64,000 nt of DNA from Bacteroides fragilis (GTDB lineage: Bacteria > Bacteroidota > Bacteroidia > Bacteroidales > Bacteroidaceae): the NCBI RefSeq assembly GCF_002849695.1, contig NZ_CP018937.1, positions 1,736,001 to 1,800,000 on the forward strand. Direction: 5' to 3'. Each line of letters opens with the position of its first letter. Position 1 is the first letter of the stretch. Both the position numbers and the translations under genes were made by a program. This document shows positions 14,043 through 22,606 of this stretch, one piece after another. The notes under the pieces were generated by a model. The model saw only the letters and a list, made by a program, of their open reading frames with translations. It was not told the DNA's origin and did not search any database.

Positions 14043-14434
14043 TGATAATTGATATGGAAGAATATAAAGAAAATATAGTAGCAGTCAAGTTGGCTGATAA
14101 TTCAGAATTTGAACTGACAATAAATATCATGGAAGATGATCTATTTACAATGTCTGTGTCATTGGATGATCATCTGTATGAAGTACAAGAAGAAGACATT
14201 TTTCCAACATTTCAAAAGTTGCGGGATATGCTTTTGTTAAATGGCATTGGTCTGAAATGTTGTGGTGCTATGATAAATGCACACCAGTCAGGAATGATGA
14301 GTACTTCTGATAAAGTCTATATCTTAACTCTTGGAAAGCCCGCTTTAAGAAAGGATATTTCCATGATATTTAATTATACGGATATTCGAGAGTTTCCTAA
14401 CACATCTGAACAAAAAGAGTTTGCTCAAAAATGA
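14042..14434 (+). CDS. Unknown acidic protein after the last site, 130 aa
   Basis: ATG overlaps the last bases of decayed site 22, so this may be the final captured gene, now without its own site. Soluble, acidic (MEEYKENIVAVKLADNSEFEL, IMEDDLFTMSV), with one Cys pair KCCGAM near residue 81. No family recognised; size is immunity-like. Confidence 0.65.
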   Translation: MIIDMEEYKENIVAVKLADNSEFELTINIMEDDLFTMSVSLDDHLYEVQEEDIFPTFQKLRDMLLLNGIGLKCCGAMINAHQSGMMSTSDKVYILTLGKPALRKDISMIFNYTDIREFPNTSEQKEFAQK

Positions 14435-14460
14435 CTTAAATCTTTGCAGGAAGAAATATA

Positions 14461-14805
14461 ATGGAAAAAGTGACCTGTAAAGAATATATGCCCGCATCCA
14501 ATAACACTGTGATAACAGGGTTTTATTTTTCTAATCATAAACTGATTAAAATAAAATATAGCGATGGTAAAAATGAAAAAGAAATAACTCCTTTAGATGT
14601 AGATTTATGGAAAATTATTACTACCCAACATAGCGAAGAAATAAAACGGTATGAAGTAATGCAAGCAGCTTCTTTTACCGTAAACAATCATAAAAAAAGC
14701 AATAATCCCAAACACCTTAGCAAAGTAAAGAAAGCTATTTTATTTTTAAGCCTTGTTATTATTGCTACGTTAATTCTGTTATGGGGAATAAAAATGACGA
14801 TTTAG
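14461..14805 (+). CDS. Tail-anchored small protein, 114 aa
   Basis: A short soluble domain (strands around VITGFYFSNHKLIKIKYSDG), a basic linker (NNHKKSNNPKHLSKVKK) and one C-terminal membrane helix (AILFLSLVIIATLILLWG). The N-terminal domain resembles the KTSC-like fold in strand pattern only. It overlaps the next gene by 25 bases, which suggests coupled translation. Confidence 0.6.
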   Translation: MEKVTCKEYMPASNNTVITGFYFSNHKLIKIKYSDGKNEKEITPLDVDLWKIITTQHSEEIKRYEVMQAASFTVNNHKKSNNPKHLSKVKKAILFLSLVIIATLILLWGIKMTI

Positions 14806-15023
14806 TCCACTTTGTAAGAGGATATAAATTGTATTCACCAACATTTCTTCTATTAGGATTAACATTGAGTATATTAGTTCATATATTTATACCTCGTAAT
14901 ATAAAAGCATGGAGTAAGAAGAAAAAAATATTATTCATTGGGATAGCAAGTGTAGGTTTAGTTACTTTAATAATGCTTGTATTATTAGGTATAGCAATTT
15001 TATTCAAATCATATTTGATATAA
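14781..15023 (+). CDS. Small two-helix membrane protein, 80 aa
   Basis: Two membrane segments (LYSPTFLLLGLTLSILVHIF and FIGIASVGLVTLIMLVLLGI) separated by a basic loop (KAWSKKKK). No recognised family. The start overlaps the end of the preceding gene, so the pair is probably co-translated. Confidence 0.55.
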   Translation: MGNKNDDLVHFVRGYKLYSPTFLLLGLTLSILVHIFIPRNIKAWSKKKKILFIGIASVGLVTLIMLVLLGIAILFKSYLI

Positions 15024-15108
15024 AATACAATGGGAATAAAAGAGTTAAATGCTATTCCGTCCCATTTTTCATTATGAAAAATAATTAATAAATAGCTCAA
15101 AATAGAGA

Positions 15109-15792
15109 ATGAAAGGAAGAATCTTATTCATATTGATAATTCATGCAATGATAGCAACTGCATGTGTCAACTCAAAAAACAAAAAGACGGATCAGAATGA
15201 ACCGTTAGTCATGGCTGGCAAAACTGCTGAACGGGCATTACAGCTTGCCGGAGCAAACCGCAATAATCCGGATTCGCTGGCTTTAGCGATTGAACTGATT
15301 GACGGGGCAATCGTGCTTGTAGACCAGTCGCAAACATCTGATGATGACAGGTCGTGGTTCTATCACACACTCTATGGGCAAAAATCCCAGATACAATGTT
15401 GTCAGGGAAAGTTTGACACGGCACTTGCCACGCTGGATGATGCAGAGGTAAAATATGGTGCTTTTTGGATGAACTGGTTTTTAAAGGCTATCATATCCGA
15501 TTTTACGGGAGATACTGCGTCTGCCAACTTGAATTATGAGAAGGTGATTGACTATTGCGACTCTAATTTAAAGGAAACGGATCAAAATACTCAAGAGTAT
15601 TTGAACATGCTCGTCACGTGCATTACAGCTAAAGTGAATAGATACGGTAAAGAAGCGGTAAAAGAGGATATAGAGGCGTTGAAAGCCCGAAAGGATTATA
15701 CCGAAGGCTCTCCTGTTTATCATGTCGTTATCGGATTTGAGGATTGGGATAAAGAGGTATATTTCAAAAGTTTATGGGGAATAAAAGAATAG
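15109..15792 (+). CDS. Lipoprotein with TPR-like helices, 227 aa
   Basis: Signal peptide with lipobox (HAMIATACVN, Cys at about residue 19), then helical repeats of TPR type (AERALQLAGANRNNPDSLAL, KFDTALATLDDAEVKYGAFW, DTASANLNYEKVIDYCDSN). TPR lipoproteins usually hold partner proteins together in the periplasm. First gene of a three-gene run with 19- and 4-base overlaps, so the products probably work together at the envelope. Confidence 0.75.
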   Translation: MKGRILFILIIHAMIATACVNSKNKKTDQNEPLVMAGKTAERALQLAGANRNNPDSLALAIELIDGAIVLVDQSQTSDDDRSWFYHTLYGQKSQIQCCQGKFDTALATLDDAEVKYGAFWMNWFLKAIISDFTGDTASANLNYEKVIDYCDSNLKETDQNTQEYLNMLVTCITAKVNRYGKEAVKEDIEALKARKDYTEGSPVYHVVIGFEDWDKEVYFKSLWGIKE

Positions 15793-16343
15793 AATTGGAT
15801 ATGAGAGACAAGGATTCCGGGAAAAAGACATTCTGGATTTACCCTACAAATAAGTTTGTTTGGGCAGGAGTTGCAATTTGCTGTATATTCAGTTCATTTA
15901 TGATCTACTTTTTATGTGTAGCCAATTTAAGTGAGAATAAAGTCTTCCTTATTTTCCTGTTGCCCATATCTTTGTCTATCCTGTTAATCTGTTGGGCACT
16001 ACCCAGTAAGATTTTACTTTGTGAGGATAGAATAGAAGCACGAAGCCTGTTCGGGAAAAGAAGCATCCGGGTGGATGAGATAAACTCGTGGGGAGTTGTG
16101 CAAATGTATAAGCCCTACCGTTGTAAAGAGGGTATTTATTCTTATATACCTGCCAAGTCATTCAAGCCTTCCCGTAAAATAGAGCAGAACATGATTTTCT
16201 CGTATGGACTGTTTTTATCCAATATTCCACACTATGACGGGAATAAGAAAGATTCGTTCCAAACAGATAAAACTATTTTTGTCAGTTACCGGAAAGAAGT
16301 GTATATTGCATTGGAAAAGCATCTGAAAGAAAAAATACAATGA
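15774..16343 (+). CDS. Membrane protein with a PH-like domain, 189 aa
   Basis: Two adjacent membrane helices at about residues 28-72 (FVWAGVAICCIFSSFMIYF; VFLIFLLPISLSILLICWAL) followed by a soluble C-terminal domain with strands ILLCEDRIEARSLFGKRSI and VDEINSWGVVQMY. This plan resembles STM3941-like or bPH-domain membrane proteins. Overlaps the lipoprotein gene by 19 bases. Function unknown. Confidence 0.7.
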   Translation: MGNKRIELDMRDKDSGKKTFWIYPTNKFVWAGVAICCIFSSFMIYFLCVANLSENKVFLIFLLPISLSILLICWALPSKILLCEDRIEARSLFGKRSIRVDEINSWGVVQMYKPYRCKEGIYSYIPAKSFKPSRKIEQNMIFSYGLFLSNIPHYDGNKKDSFQTDKTIFVSYRKEVYIALEKHLKEKIQ

Positions 16344-16828
16344 ATAAAAGAATCATTTCATTTATCTGTGCGGGATTGGTCGCAACAAGTTGTGTGTCCT
16401 CACTCTGTTTCTATGATTATTTTGCCAATGATGGCAATACAAGCAATCCTATCTATTGGATTTTCGACTTTTTCCAGTTATCCATACTGCTGGGACAAGC
16501 CGGAATAGGTGTTTATGCTATCAATGCGCTTCTACGGCAGCGGAAAGAAGCCGTTTCTTCTCTGGGATATTTTGCGGCTCACGTATTTCTGCAAAATATA
16601 GCTCCCTTGCTCCAAGCATGGTCTGCGGCTGTCATAACGGAATATCCGCAATGGTTGCTGATGAGCCAGGTCGGCTTTAGCATTGTTCTTTTTATTACTT
16701 TGCTAATCATCCAGCCTGCCTCTTTATTCAGAAAGTCGGAATATATCCCCCGGCTGTTGATGGCTGCATTTTATATCAACTGCGTATATACGGCACTTAC
16801 CGTCATCGGATTAATTATTACCCTGTAA
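16340..16828 (+). CDS. Four-helix membrane protein, 162 aa
   Basis: Four hydrophobic segments (IISFICAGLVATSCVSSLCF, LLGQAGIGVYAI, VGFSIVLFITLLIIQ, LLMAAFYINCVYTALTVIG). A lipobox-like VATSC near residue 17 exists but the mature part is membrane-embedded, so a lipoprotein is unlikely. ATGA overlap with the previous gene indicates coupling. Its last 18 bases overlap the convergent gene on the other strand. Resembles uncharacterised DUF2569-like proteins in helix number only. Confidence 0.65.
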   Translation: MNKRIISFICAGLVATSCVSSLCFYDYFANDGNTSNPIYWIFDFFQLSILLGQAGIGVYAINALLRQRKEAVSSLGYFAAHVFLQNIAPLLQAWSAAVITEYPQWLLMSQVGFSIVLFITLLIIQPASLFRKSEYIPRLLMAAFYINCVYTALTVIGLIITL

Positions 16829-17356
16829 TGATTGCATATAAACAGAATCCAGCACAGCACCTTCCCAATGAATAGCAGGCGGGTATTGTTTCCAACCTTT
16901 TTTCGGTGGGGACAGTACCCATGTGGGGACAAACTCGTCCCCGAAAGCCTTATTGTATTCAGGGTTGCTGATGGCATACCTCACTATGATGCGCAAAGGA
17001 TTGCTGACACCCAAGAATTTGGGGTATGTCGTCGTAGTATTATATTTCACCCCATCCACATAAAAACCGAACTGGCGTACCTTGTGCCCCCCTTTAATGA
17101 CACCCGACACTTTTTCATAAGTGGCTAAAGTGTATCGGTTGCCTTCTGCCAACGCACGGGCTTTGTGTATGCTATCATACCATGTCCAGCCGGAACCTGC
17201 CATTGCGAAAAGGTATAAAAGGTAAATGGATAACGAAGTCTTTTTCCCCTCCGTAGCCCACTGCTTTTTCAATAGCGAGCCTACTATCATGGCAAGGGCT
17301 CCCGCACCCAACAGGGAGACACAGATCAAAGCCGGAATGTTCATGTACTCTATCAT
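16811..17356 (-). CDS. Two-helix membrane protein, relative of cassette 20, 181 aa
   Basis: Start chosen at ATG 17356; the frame is open to 17455 but that part overlaps the preceding gene's coding end. Two N-terminal helices (PALICVSLLGAGALAMIVGS; LSIYLLYLFAMAGSGWTW), then a soluble domain ending VPTWVLSPPKKGWKQYPP, which matches the end of the cassette 20 protein. Function unknown. Confidence 0.65.
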   Translation of the reverse strand: MIEYMNIPALICVSLLGAGALAMIVGSLLKKQWATEGKKTSLSIYLLYLFAMAGSGWTWYDSIHKARALAEGNRYTLATYEKVSGVIKGGHKVRQFGFYVDGVKYNTTTTYPKFLGVSNPLRIIVRYAISNPEYNKAFGDEFVPTWVLSPPKKGWKQYPPAIHWEGAVLDSVYMQSLQGNN

Positions 17357-17378
17357 ATTGTTGTTTATACCGTACCTT

Positions 17379-17933
17379 TTAGTTCTTGTTTTTGGTTGTC
17401 CATTCTCTTTCGATAGCTTGACGGATTGCTTCCCGGTTATCACAATTCCTGCCACCGGAAGCGTGCCAACGGCGAGTGGGATTGCATCGGCTATTGTAAG
17501 CCATATGCGGATTCCCGAAAATGACGGTTATACGCACACGCCAGCGCATACAAATGTCATCGGCTACGAATTGCTGTTTGTTGCACAATATTATTTTCCA
17601 CTGATTTTCCTTAGCCAGCCGTATCAGGACTTTTTGTTGCTCTTGGGGGGTGAGTGCCGTACTGATGTAATGCAGTTTGAGCGTGTTCTTCTTATTCCGA
17701 TAGGTAATGTAACCAACCGCAGCGAAAACAACCGGAAACAATACGACAAACCATACAGATTCCGGTTCTATCGTTTCACCCTTAATCTTTGCCATCAGAA
17801 GGCAAAACAGTAAAGCGACAGAAGTAAACAGAAGCATAAAAAGAGGTTCTTTAGGATAGTAATCCTTTTTCTCCTGATTCGTCAGCTCTATGCGGCGGTT
17901 CTTTAGCGTGCGCTTTAATAATTCCTGATTCAT
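17379..17933 (-). CDS. Two-helix membrane protein of unknown function, 184 aa
   Basis: An N-terminal cytoplasmic helix (QELLKRTLKNRRIELTNQEK), two membrane segments (LFMLLFTSVALLFCLLMAKI; VWFVVLFPVVFAAVGYITY) and a C-terminal soluble part that includes QEQQKVLIRLAKENQWKI. Upstream of and on the same strand as the 16811 gene, 22 bases apart, likely one transcript. The last ~45 residues look less regular, which may mean a frameshifted end. Confidence 0.65.
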   Translation of the reverse strand: MNQELLKRTLKNRRIELTNQEKKDYYPKEPLFMLLFTSVALLFCLLMAKIKGETIEPESVWFVVLFPVVFAAVGYITYRNKKNTLKLHYISTALTPQEQQKVLIRLAKENQWKIILCNKQQFVADDICMRWRVRITVIFGNPHMAYNSRCNPTRRWHASGGRNCDNREAIRQAIEREWTTKNKN

Positions 17934-18357
17934 ATCGGATTCTTTGATTTACAAAGTTACGGATATGGCAGGGAAAGGGCAAATTTCAATCGGGAAAAGA
18001 TTATGACCGGAGCTTGTTTTTATCTTTAACGTGTTAAACTGACGTTAATAAACAGGATGGGCACTGGTATTATACACCTTTCGCATATATTTGATAATAA
18101 TAAACAGCAGGCTGCACGGCATTTATAACAAGCAGAGTAAAGTAATATGAAAGCAACTGAATAAAATGCAGTACGACATGTTTTATTTTGGGGAATCAGT
18201 TTATTGGACGTATAAGATGTGTAGCCCGGAACCGCTGTCCCTGTTATATAGATGAGAAAAAGGGCGATAAGAACCAGTACATGGGATGCGGTTGGAAAAG
18301 ATCAGCTAAACAGAATGAAATAAAGTTCATATAACTTTTCCATTTAAAATAGAAAGT
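17934..18357. other. Intergenic region, 424 bp, before the AraC-type gene
   Basis: Contains a 7-bp inverted repeat, TTAACGT and ACGTTAA (18026-18048), and a TATATTTG that fits a Bacteroides -7 element at 18086-18093. Either could serve the downstream regulator gene, although a leader of about 260 bases would be long. An ATAACAAGC at about 18126 resembles the array sites but has no stem or CATTA. No gene seen. Confidence 0.4.
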
Positions 18358-19209
18358 ATGGGAAAAACTTTGGGTCAGATTTTGATGGATGAAGCTCGAC
18401 AAACAGGGTTACAGGAGTGGATGAAAAAGGTACAGGTCGCTGTGCGGCAGACGGATGTGAAGAATCCGGTAACGTGGATGGCATTGGAAAGATTGTCCCG
18501 GGACGAGGATAATATGCCCTGTCTGGTGAAACTGTTGAAGGAACATTGCCCTTGCCCTTCATTAAAAACACAGGAAGAACCGGCTTACCTGATATTGGCT
18601 GCTTATCATAACGACAACGATTCTTTGGGATATTTATTGGATACAATGAAAGTATATATCAAAAAGAAAGACCATGACGGGATATTGTTCTTATGCCGGA
18701 TGCAGGCTGCCATCAATGATAATGAGGATTATCCGCACCTGAACGGATTGTACAACGAACTAACGGGCTACCTGCTATCTTGTCGCCGTGATAGGGTAAA
18801 GGAGTACCGAAAAGGGAATATTCCCGTATTCAGCGAAGCGGATCTGCAAGTGGCGGAAAAGTACTTGCCACACTTGAAAGAATATTCTTTTCGTGACAAA
18901 GTGATGGCTGCCTTCCCTACAGCAAAGACCGTTACGGAATTGGCGGAGAAATGCGGATGTGCGGTGAATACTTTTGAACGTCGTTTCAAAGAGGAGTTCG
19001 GGGCTGCTCCCCGCAAATGGATGATGGAGCAAAAAGCAAAGCGTGTAGTAACGCTGCTCACCCATACCAACCTTCCCATGAAAGAGATTGCGGGTGATTG
19101 CGGGTTTGAGTCGAGCAACTATTTCTGGGACTTTTGCAGGCGTAACCTCAAAGCTACACCCACCCAAATAAGGGAAGGATTCATGGATGAACAGAAGTCC
19201 GTTGATTAA
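18358..19209 (+). CDS. AraC-type transcription regulator, 283 aa
   Basis: The C-terminal ~100 residues contain the double helix-turn-helix of the AraC family: TVTELAEKCGCAVNTFERRF and MKEIAGDCGFESSNYFWDFC, ending in the typical 'ATPTQIREG'. The N-terminal 180 residues are helical and not one of the usual cupin sensor domains; they are not recognised. It probably acts as an activator, target unknown. Located between the small membrane genes and the small RNA. Confidence 0.85.
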   Translation: MGKTLGQILMDEARQTGLQEWMKKVQVAVRQTDVKNPVTWMALERLSRDEDNMPCLVKLLKEHCPCPSLKTQEEPAYLILAAYHNDNDSLGYLLDTMKVYIKKKDHDGILFLCRMQAAINDNEDYPHLNGLYNELTGYLLSCRRDRVKEYRKGNIPVFSEADLQVAEKYLPHLKEYSFRDKVMAAFPTAKTVTELAEKCGCAVNTFERRFKEEFGAAPRKWMMEQKAKRVVTLLTHTNLPMKEIAGDCGFESSNYFWDFCRRNLKATPTQIREGFMDEQKSVD

Positions 19210-19365
19210 AGATAGTGGGATGTCGTGGATATAGGAACGGCTTGGTACCTGAACAATGGGGTTATAACCTTACTTTAGGGACTTTTTACTCGAAAACTGT
19301 TTTACCGTTTTGTGAGTAAGATGCTGACCTGTTTGATTGGATATTTAATAGGATTAATATATAAA

Positions 19366-19433
19366 TAAAAAAAGGAGTACCGCCGTACTCCAACCTTTGT
19401 TAACCTTAAAATCTAATACTATGAAAAACACAT
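19366..19433 (-). ncRNA. Probable small RNA with own promoter and terminator, about 65-70 nt
   Basis: On the minus strand a full promoter precedes it (TTTG at 19463-19466, 19 bases, TATATTTG at 19436-19443). The transcript would start near 19433 and end in a perfect 7-bp hairpin GGAGTAC-GGCG-GTACTCC (19374-19391) followed by seven T. No reading frame of useful length lies inside. The body (TTTTTCATAGTATTAGATTT) recalls short leader or small RNA sequences that recur in Bacteroides genomes; this memory is not checked. Confidence 0.6.
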
Positions 19434-19435
19434 TG

Positions 19436-19466
19436 CAAATATACGCACGATAAATTAATCTGCAAA
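19436..19466 (-). promoter_or_regulatory. Promoter of the small RNA
   Basis: TTTG (minus strand, 19466-19463), 19-base spacer, TATATTTG (19443-19436): a consensus match to the Bacteroides housekeeping promoter. Confidence 0.65.
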
Positions 19467-19501
19467 CTATCCAAGAAAAAAAGCATGCTTTATAACATAA
19501 T

Positions 19502-20872
19502 TTAAATAAACCAGAATCTATCGCAGATATCTAAATAAGTTTTTTCACATTGTTTTTGTACAGAAAGAGCATATATGTAGGTATTGTTTTGCTTGATTTT
19601 CTTTATTTCTTCCGAAAGCTCGTCATTTAAAGGAGACATTTCGAAGTCGGACATCATTACCAGATCAGCATTCCGATAAGATTTAGTTCTTAAAATATGT
19701 ATAGCGTGAAGAAGTGCAGGCGTTAAATCAGTGCCTCCATGAAAACTTTGACAAAGAAAATCTGCTAATTCCTGTATATTTTGGCTTAAACGTTCTATCT
19801 CAATGCAGGCTATGTCGTCGGAAAAGCTGATAAGATAGCATTTTCGATCTTGTTGTTCCGTGAGTTCGGCAATGGCAAGAATGGCCGATTTGACAAACTC
19901 TTCTCTTTCTCCACTCATAGATCCTGAAGTATCCACACAGATAATAAATGGTCCTGATTGTTCTTCTGCAATATCTTTTCCCTGTACCTTTACATCTTTT
20001 ATGCGGTGTTGTTCCTTTGATTCATAGTCTATCATCTGTAACTTCTTCTTGCTGAATCGTTCGAAGAAAAGAGATTGTAAGACTGGATCTGAAAGATAAC
20101 AATACTCTATGGGTAAGAGGCTGTTTAAATCATTGCCTTCACATATTCCTCTTATATCGCTTTGGGCAGCAGGCGTAATGATCTGTTCCTGGTGTATGCC
20201 TGCAATCATACGGAATTTTTTCTCCTTACCTTGATGTTGTTTTCCGAGAATTTCTGCCAGTTCCCGAATAGCCGGGTGAGTTTTTGCTATTTCGTCGTAA
20301 TGGAAAAGTTGTTTAGCCAGTTCTTTGTGACCCCTTAATAACCACATTAAGCGGATGCTACCACGTTGGGGCAGCTGATCGGCTATACTTTTCTGTAGTT
20401 GGTAGAAGTTCTCACAAAGTCCGTCGATACGTTCTGTCTGATAATTATATTCATTATTAGCTAACAGGTGATGCCATTTGCCGAAAAAAAGATTTCGAAG
20501 GTTTTTCCACTCTTTCGACCGTTTTTTAAGTGTATGAAATCGGCTGATATAGTATTGAATATTTAAGTCACCGCGGTTGTATTTCATTTGTAACGGATAG
20601 GCTGAATTCTCAAGAAAATGCAAAAAAGCGGTGTCCGTAAGTTCACGACTTTCGTAAAAATGTTCCCATTGCGCAGCATAATGTGAATAAAATTCCTGCA
20701 GGGAGGGTTGAGTGTGTTGATAATAAGACTTGATTTCTTCATCAAGTTCCTCTTGCTTGATAATATCATTCCGAAGATGTGACTCGTATAGTTGGTAAGT
20801 TACCTTTTCCAGCTTTTCCAGATAGATGTCTCTAAGTTCTTGCAGCCTAATATTCCTTATTTTCCAATCCAT
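19502..20872 (-). CDS. VWA-domain protein, ViaA-like, 456 aa
   Basis: The C-terminal domain is von Willebrand factor A with a complete metal site: CVDTSGSMSG (DxSxS), GGTDLTPAL (Thr) and MMSDFEM (Asp). The N-terminal 290 residues are helical, as in ViaA. The start overlaps the MoxR ATPase gene by 26 bases, so they are translated together. In E. coli, RavA and ViaA form a chaperone-like pair acting on membrane or respiratory complexes; the same role is inferred. Confidence 0.85.
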   Translation of the reverse strand: MDWKIRNIRLQELRDIYLEKLEKVTYQLYESHLRNDIIKQEELDEEIKSYYQHTQPSLQEFYSHYAAQWEHFYESRELTDTAFLHFLENSAYPLQMKYNRGDLNIQYYISRFHTLKKRSKEWKNLRNLFFGKWHHLLANNEYNYQTERIDGLCENFYQLQKSIADQLPQRGSIRLMWLLRGHKELAKQLFHYDEIAKTHPAIRELAEILGKQHQGKEKKFRMIAGIHQEQIITPAAQSDIRGICEGNDLNSLLPIEYCYLSDPVLQSLFFERFSKKKLQMIDYESKEQHRIKDVKVQGKDIAEEQSGPFIICVDTSGSMSGEREEFVKSAILAIAELTEQQDRKCYLISFSDDIACIEIERLSQNIQELADFLCQSFHGGTDLTPALLHAIHILRTKSYRNADLVMMSDFEMSPLNDELSEEIKKIKQNNTYIYALSVQKQCEKTYLDICDRFWFI

Positions 20873-22421
20873 GTGTATATGCTATTTCCCGGATTTCATT
20901 CTGGCAGATGTCCAGCATTTCTTTCTGGCTGTTTAATACTCGTTTAATCATACTGCGTTGTTTATCGTCCATAAATAAATGTTCCTTGCAATATTGTAAT
21001 TCGATGTCAGTTATGCGCTTTAAGTCATTTTCGCGGTTGTGGCATAGGTCAATCAACTCCTGAAACCGAAATTCAAAAGGTTGATATGTCTCTTCCGGAA
21101 TATCAATGTCATATCCTGTATTACAGGTTAATGGGTGCTCTTGATTATTGATGAATACAGAGCGAGTGCCTTTTTTAAGTGAGACGACGGCTGATTGGGA
21201 TACATTGCGATTGCGGACATAGTCATATACCTTTAATATCCAATTTACAGGACGATACTTATCTCTCTGGATATAAAACAATTTTTGAGTATCTTTCCTT
21301 AAACCTTGGTAGTCGGAAGCAAAAATCAATAAATTGCCTGCTACAGGATATCCTTCAATCTGATGATAGAAAGTATCTACAATCTGTAATGCAGGATCTT
21401 TTATTTCTCTCAGGCTGTGTTCTGATTTCATGTTTTCCCGGATACTGTTCAATTTCTGTTCTAAAATTCGTTCACCACAAAGATAGTGGTCGATGCACTC
21501 GCGGAGTGCGGCCGAAACTATTTGTTCGACAACCGGGATTTGTTCCACCTCGTTCCACAGGCAATGTAGTAATAGCGTACAGTCGGAGAAGCGAATGGTA
21601 TCTGCTCCGTTCAGAAAAGCAGAAGTTCTGAGTAAGGATACGATTTTTTTCCATCGGCGGTCAGAAACATAAAGAACAGAGTGGGGGATTTCTTCTTTCT
21701 GTATGTTATATTTTTCTATCTGCCGTTTGATGGAGTGAATTAATTCAAAGATGGTATAATGTATATTGACTTGGTTGATTTGAGTTCGCCAGTCCCTGTA
21801 TTGCTCTTCTGTAATGGAAAGTCCGGATGGAATTACCGGTTCAGCATCATTTACTGAGGCTATCATCCGGTCGAAAGCGAATTCCTGTTCGATGTTCCCT
21901 ACGAAACAGCGTATTAGGAAACGATCCCACAGAGCTTCTAAACCTTCTCCCTGAGCGGGCAGTTCGTTAGAAGCTGCTATTAATCCTTTCAATGGCAACC
22001 GGATCGTATATTGTCCGTTGCGGTATATTTTCTCGTTGATGACTGTCAGCAATGAGTTTTGTATGCTTGGTCCGGCTTTCCATATTTCATCCAGAAATAC
22101 GATCGTTGCCGATGGAAGGTAGCCTTCGATAATACGTTCATATTTATCCTCGTCTTTCAGCTTAGAGATGGATACCGGACCGAATATTTCATCGGGGGTA
22201 CTGAAACGGGACATCAGGTATTCAAAGGAAGTGCTTCTGTCGAATGCCAGTTTCAATCGTCTTGCGATAAGGCTTTTGGCGACTCCTGGAGGTCCGAGGA
22301 AGAAAATGCTTTCTCCGGAAATGGCTGATAAAAGTGATAATGCGATGGGATGTTCTTTCTCAAAGATTCCCTCGTTCATGGCATACAATAATTGGGTAAT
22401 ATGTGATTTTACTGTTTTCAT
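20847..22421 (-). CDS. MoxR-family AAA+ ATPase, RavA-like, 524 aa
   Basis: AAA+ domain with Walker A GPPGVAKS (about residue 40), Walker B IVFLDEIWK and sensor 1 region GLIAASNELP. The C-terminal part (LARA-like and helical) is longer than in plain MoxR, which fits RavA. Start chosen at ATG 22421 because a TATTTTTG promoter element lies at 22440-22447, inside the longer open frame that begins at 22511. Operon with the VWA gene. Confidence 0.85.
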   Translation of the reverse strand: MKTVKSHITQLLYAMNEGIFEKEHPIALSLLSAISGESIFFLGPPGVAKSLIARRLKLAFDRSTSFEYLMSRFSTPDEIFGPVSISKLKDEDKYERIIEGYLPSATIVFLDEIWKAGPSIQNSLLTVINEKIYRNGQYTIRLPLKGLIAASNELPAQGEGLEALWDRFLIRCFVGNIEQEFAFDRMIASVNDAEPVIPSGLSITEEQYRDWRTQINQVNIHYTIFELIHSIKRQIEKYNIQKEEIPHSVLYVSDRRWKKIVSLLRTSAFLNGADTIRFSDCTLLLHCLWNEVEQIPVVEQIVSAALRECIDHYLCGERILEQKLNSIRENMKSEHSLREIKDPALQIVDTFYHQIEGYPVAGNLLIFASDYQGLRKDTQKLFYIQRDKYRPVNWILKVYDYVRNRNVSQSAVVSLKKGTRSVFINNQEHPLTCNTGYDIDIPEETYQPFEFRFQELIDLCHNRENDLKRITDIELQYCKEHLFMDDKQRSMIKRVLNSQKEMLDICQNEIREIAYTHGLENKEY

Positions 22422-22439
22422 GTATTTCTGAATTTTGTG

Positions 22440-22465
22440 CAAAAATAAGGGATTTTTCTGCCAAA
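22440..22465 (-). promoter_or_regulatory. Candidate promoter of the MoxR-VWA operon
   Basis: TATTTTTG (minus, 22447-22440) fits the -7 element. TTTG at 22465-22462 is only 14 bases away, shorter than the usual 19-21, so the -33 element is doubtful. Confidence 0.45.
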
Positions 22466-22540
22466 TTGAGGCATAGTTGTATTTTTGTATGTCAACGGCT
22501 TGTATAAACATATATTCGTATGGAGTGTTATAAACAGAAG

Positions 22541-22571
22541 TTGGTGAAATGGAAACATTATTGTATCTTTA
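22541..22571 (+). promoter_or_regulatory. Candidate promoter of the HipA-like gene
   Basis: TTG (22541-22543), 20 bases, TATCTTTA (22564-22571). An unusually strong Shine-Dalgarno GGAAGGAG follows at about 22591, 8 bases before the ATG at 22607. Confidence 0.5.
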
Positions 22572-22606
22572 TCACCTGTAACAGTATACAGGAAGGAGTT
22601 TGAATT

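Noticed and set aside
18120..18135. ATAACAAGC as a further attC-like site
   Set aside because: No matching stem or CATTA within 60 bases.
19421..19453. Ten-codon leader peptide MKNTLQIYAR on the + strand
   Set aside because: The same bases hold the promoter and start of the minus-strand small RNA, and no + strand gene follows.
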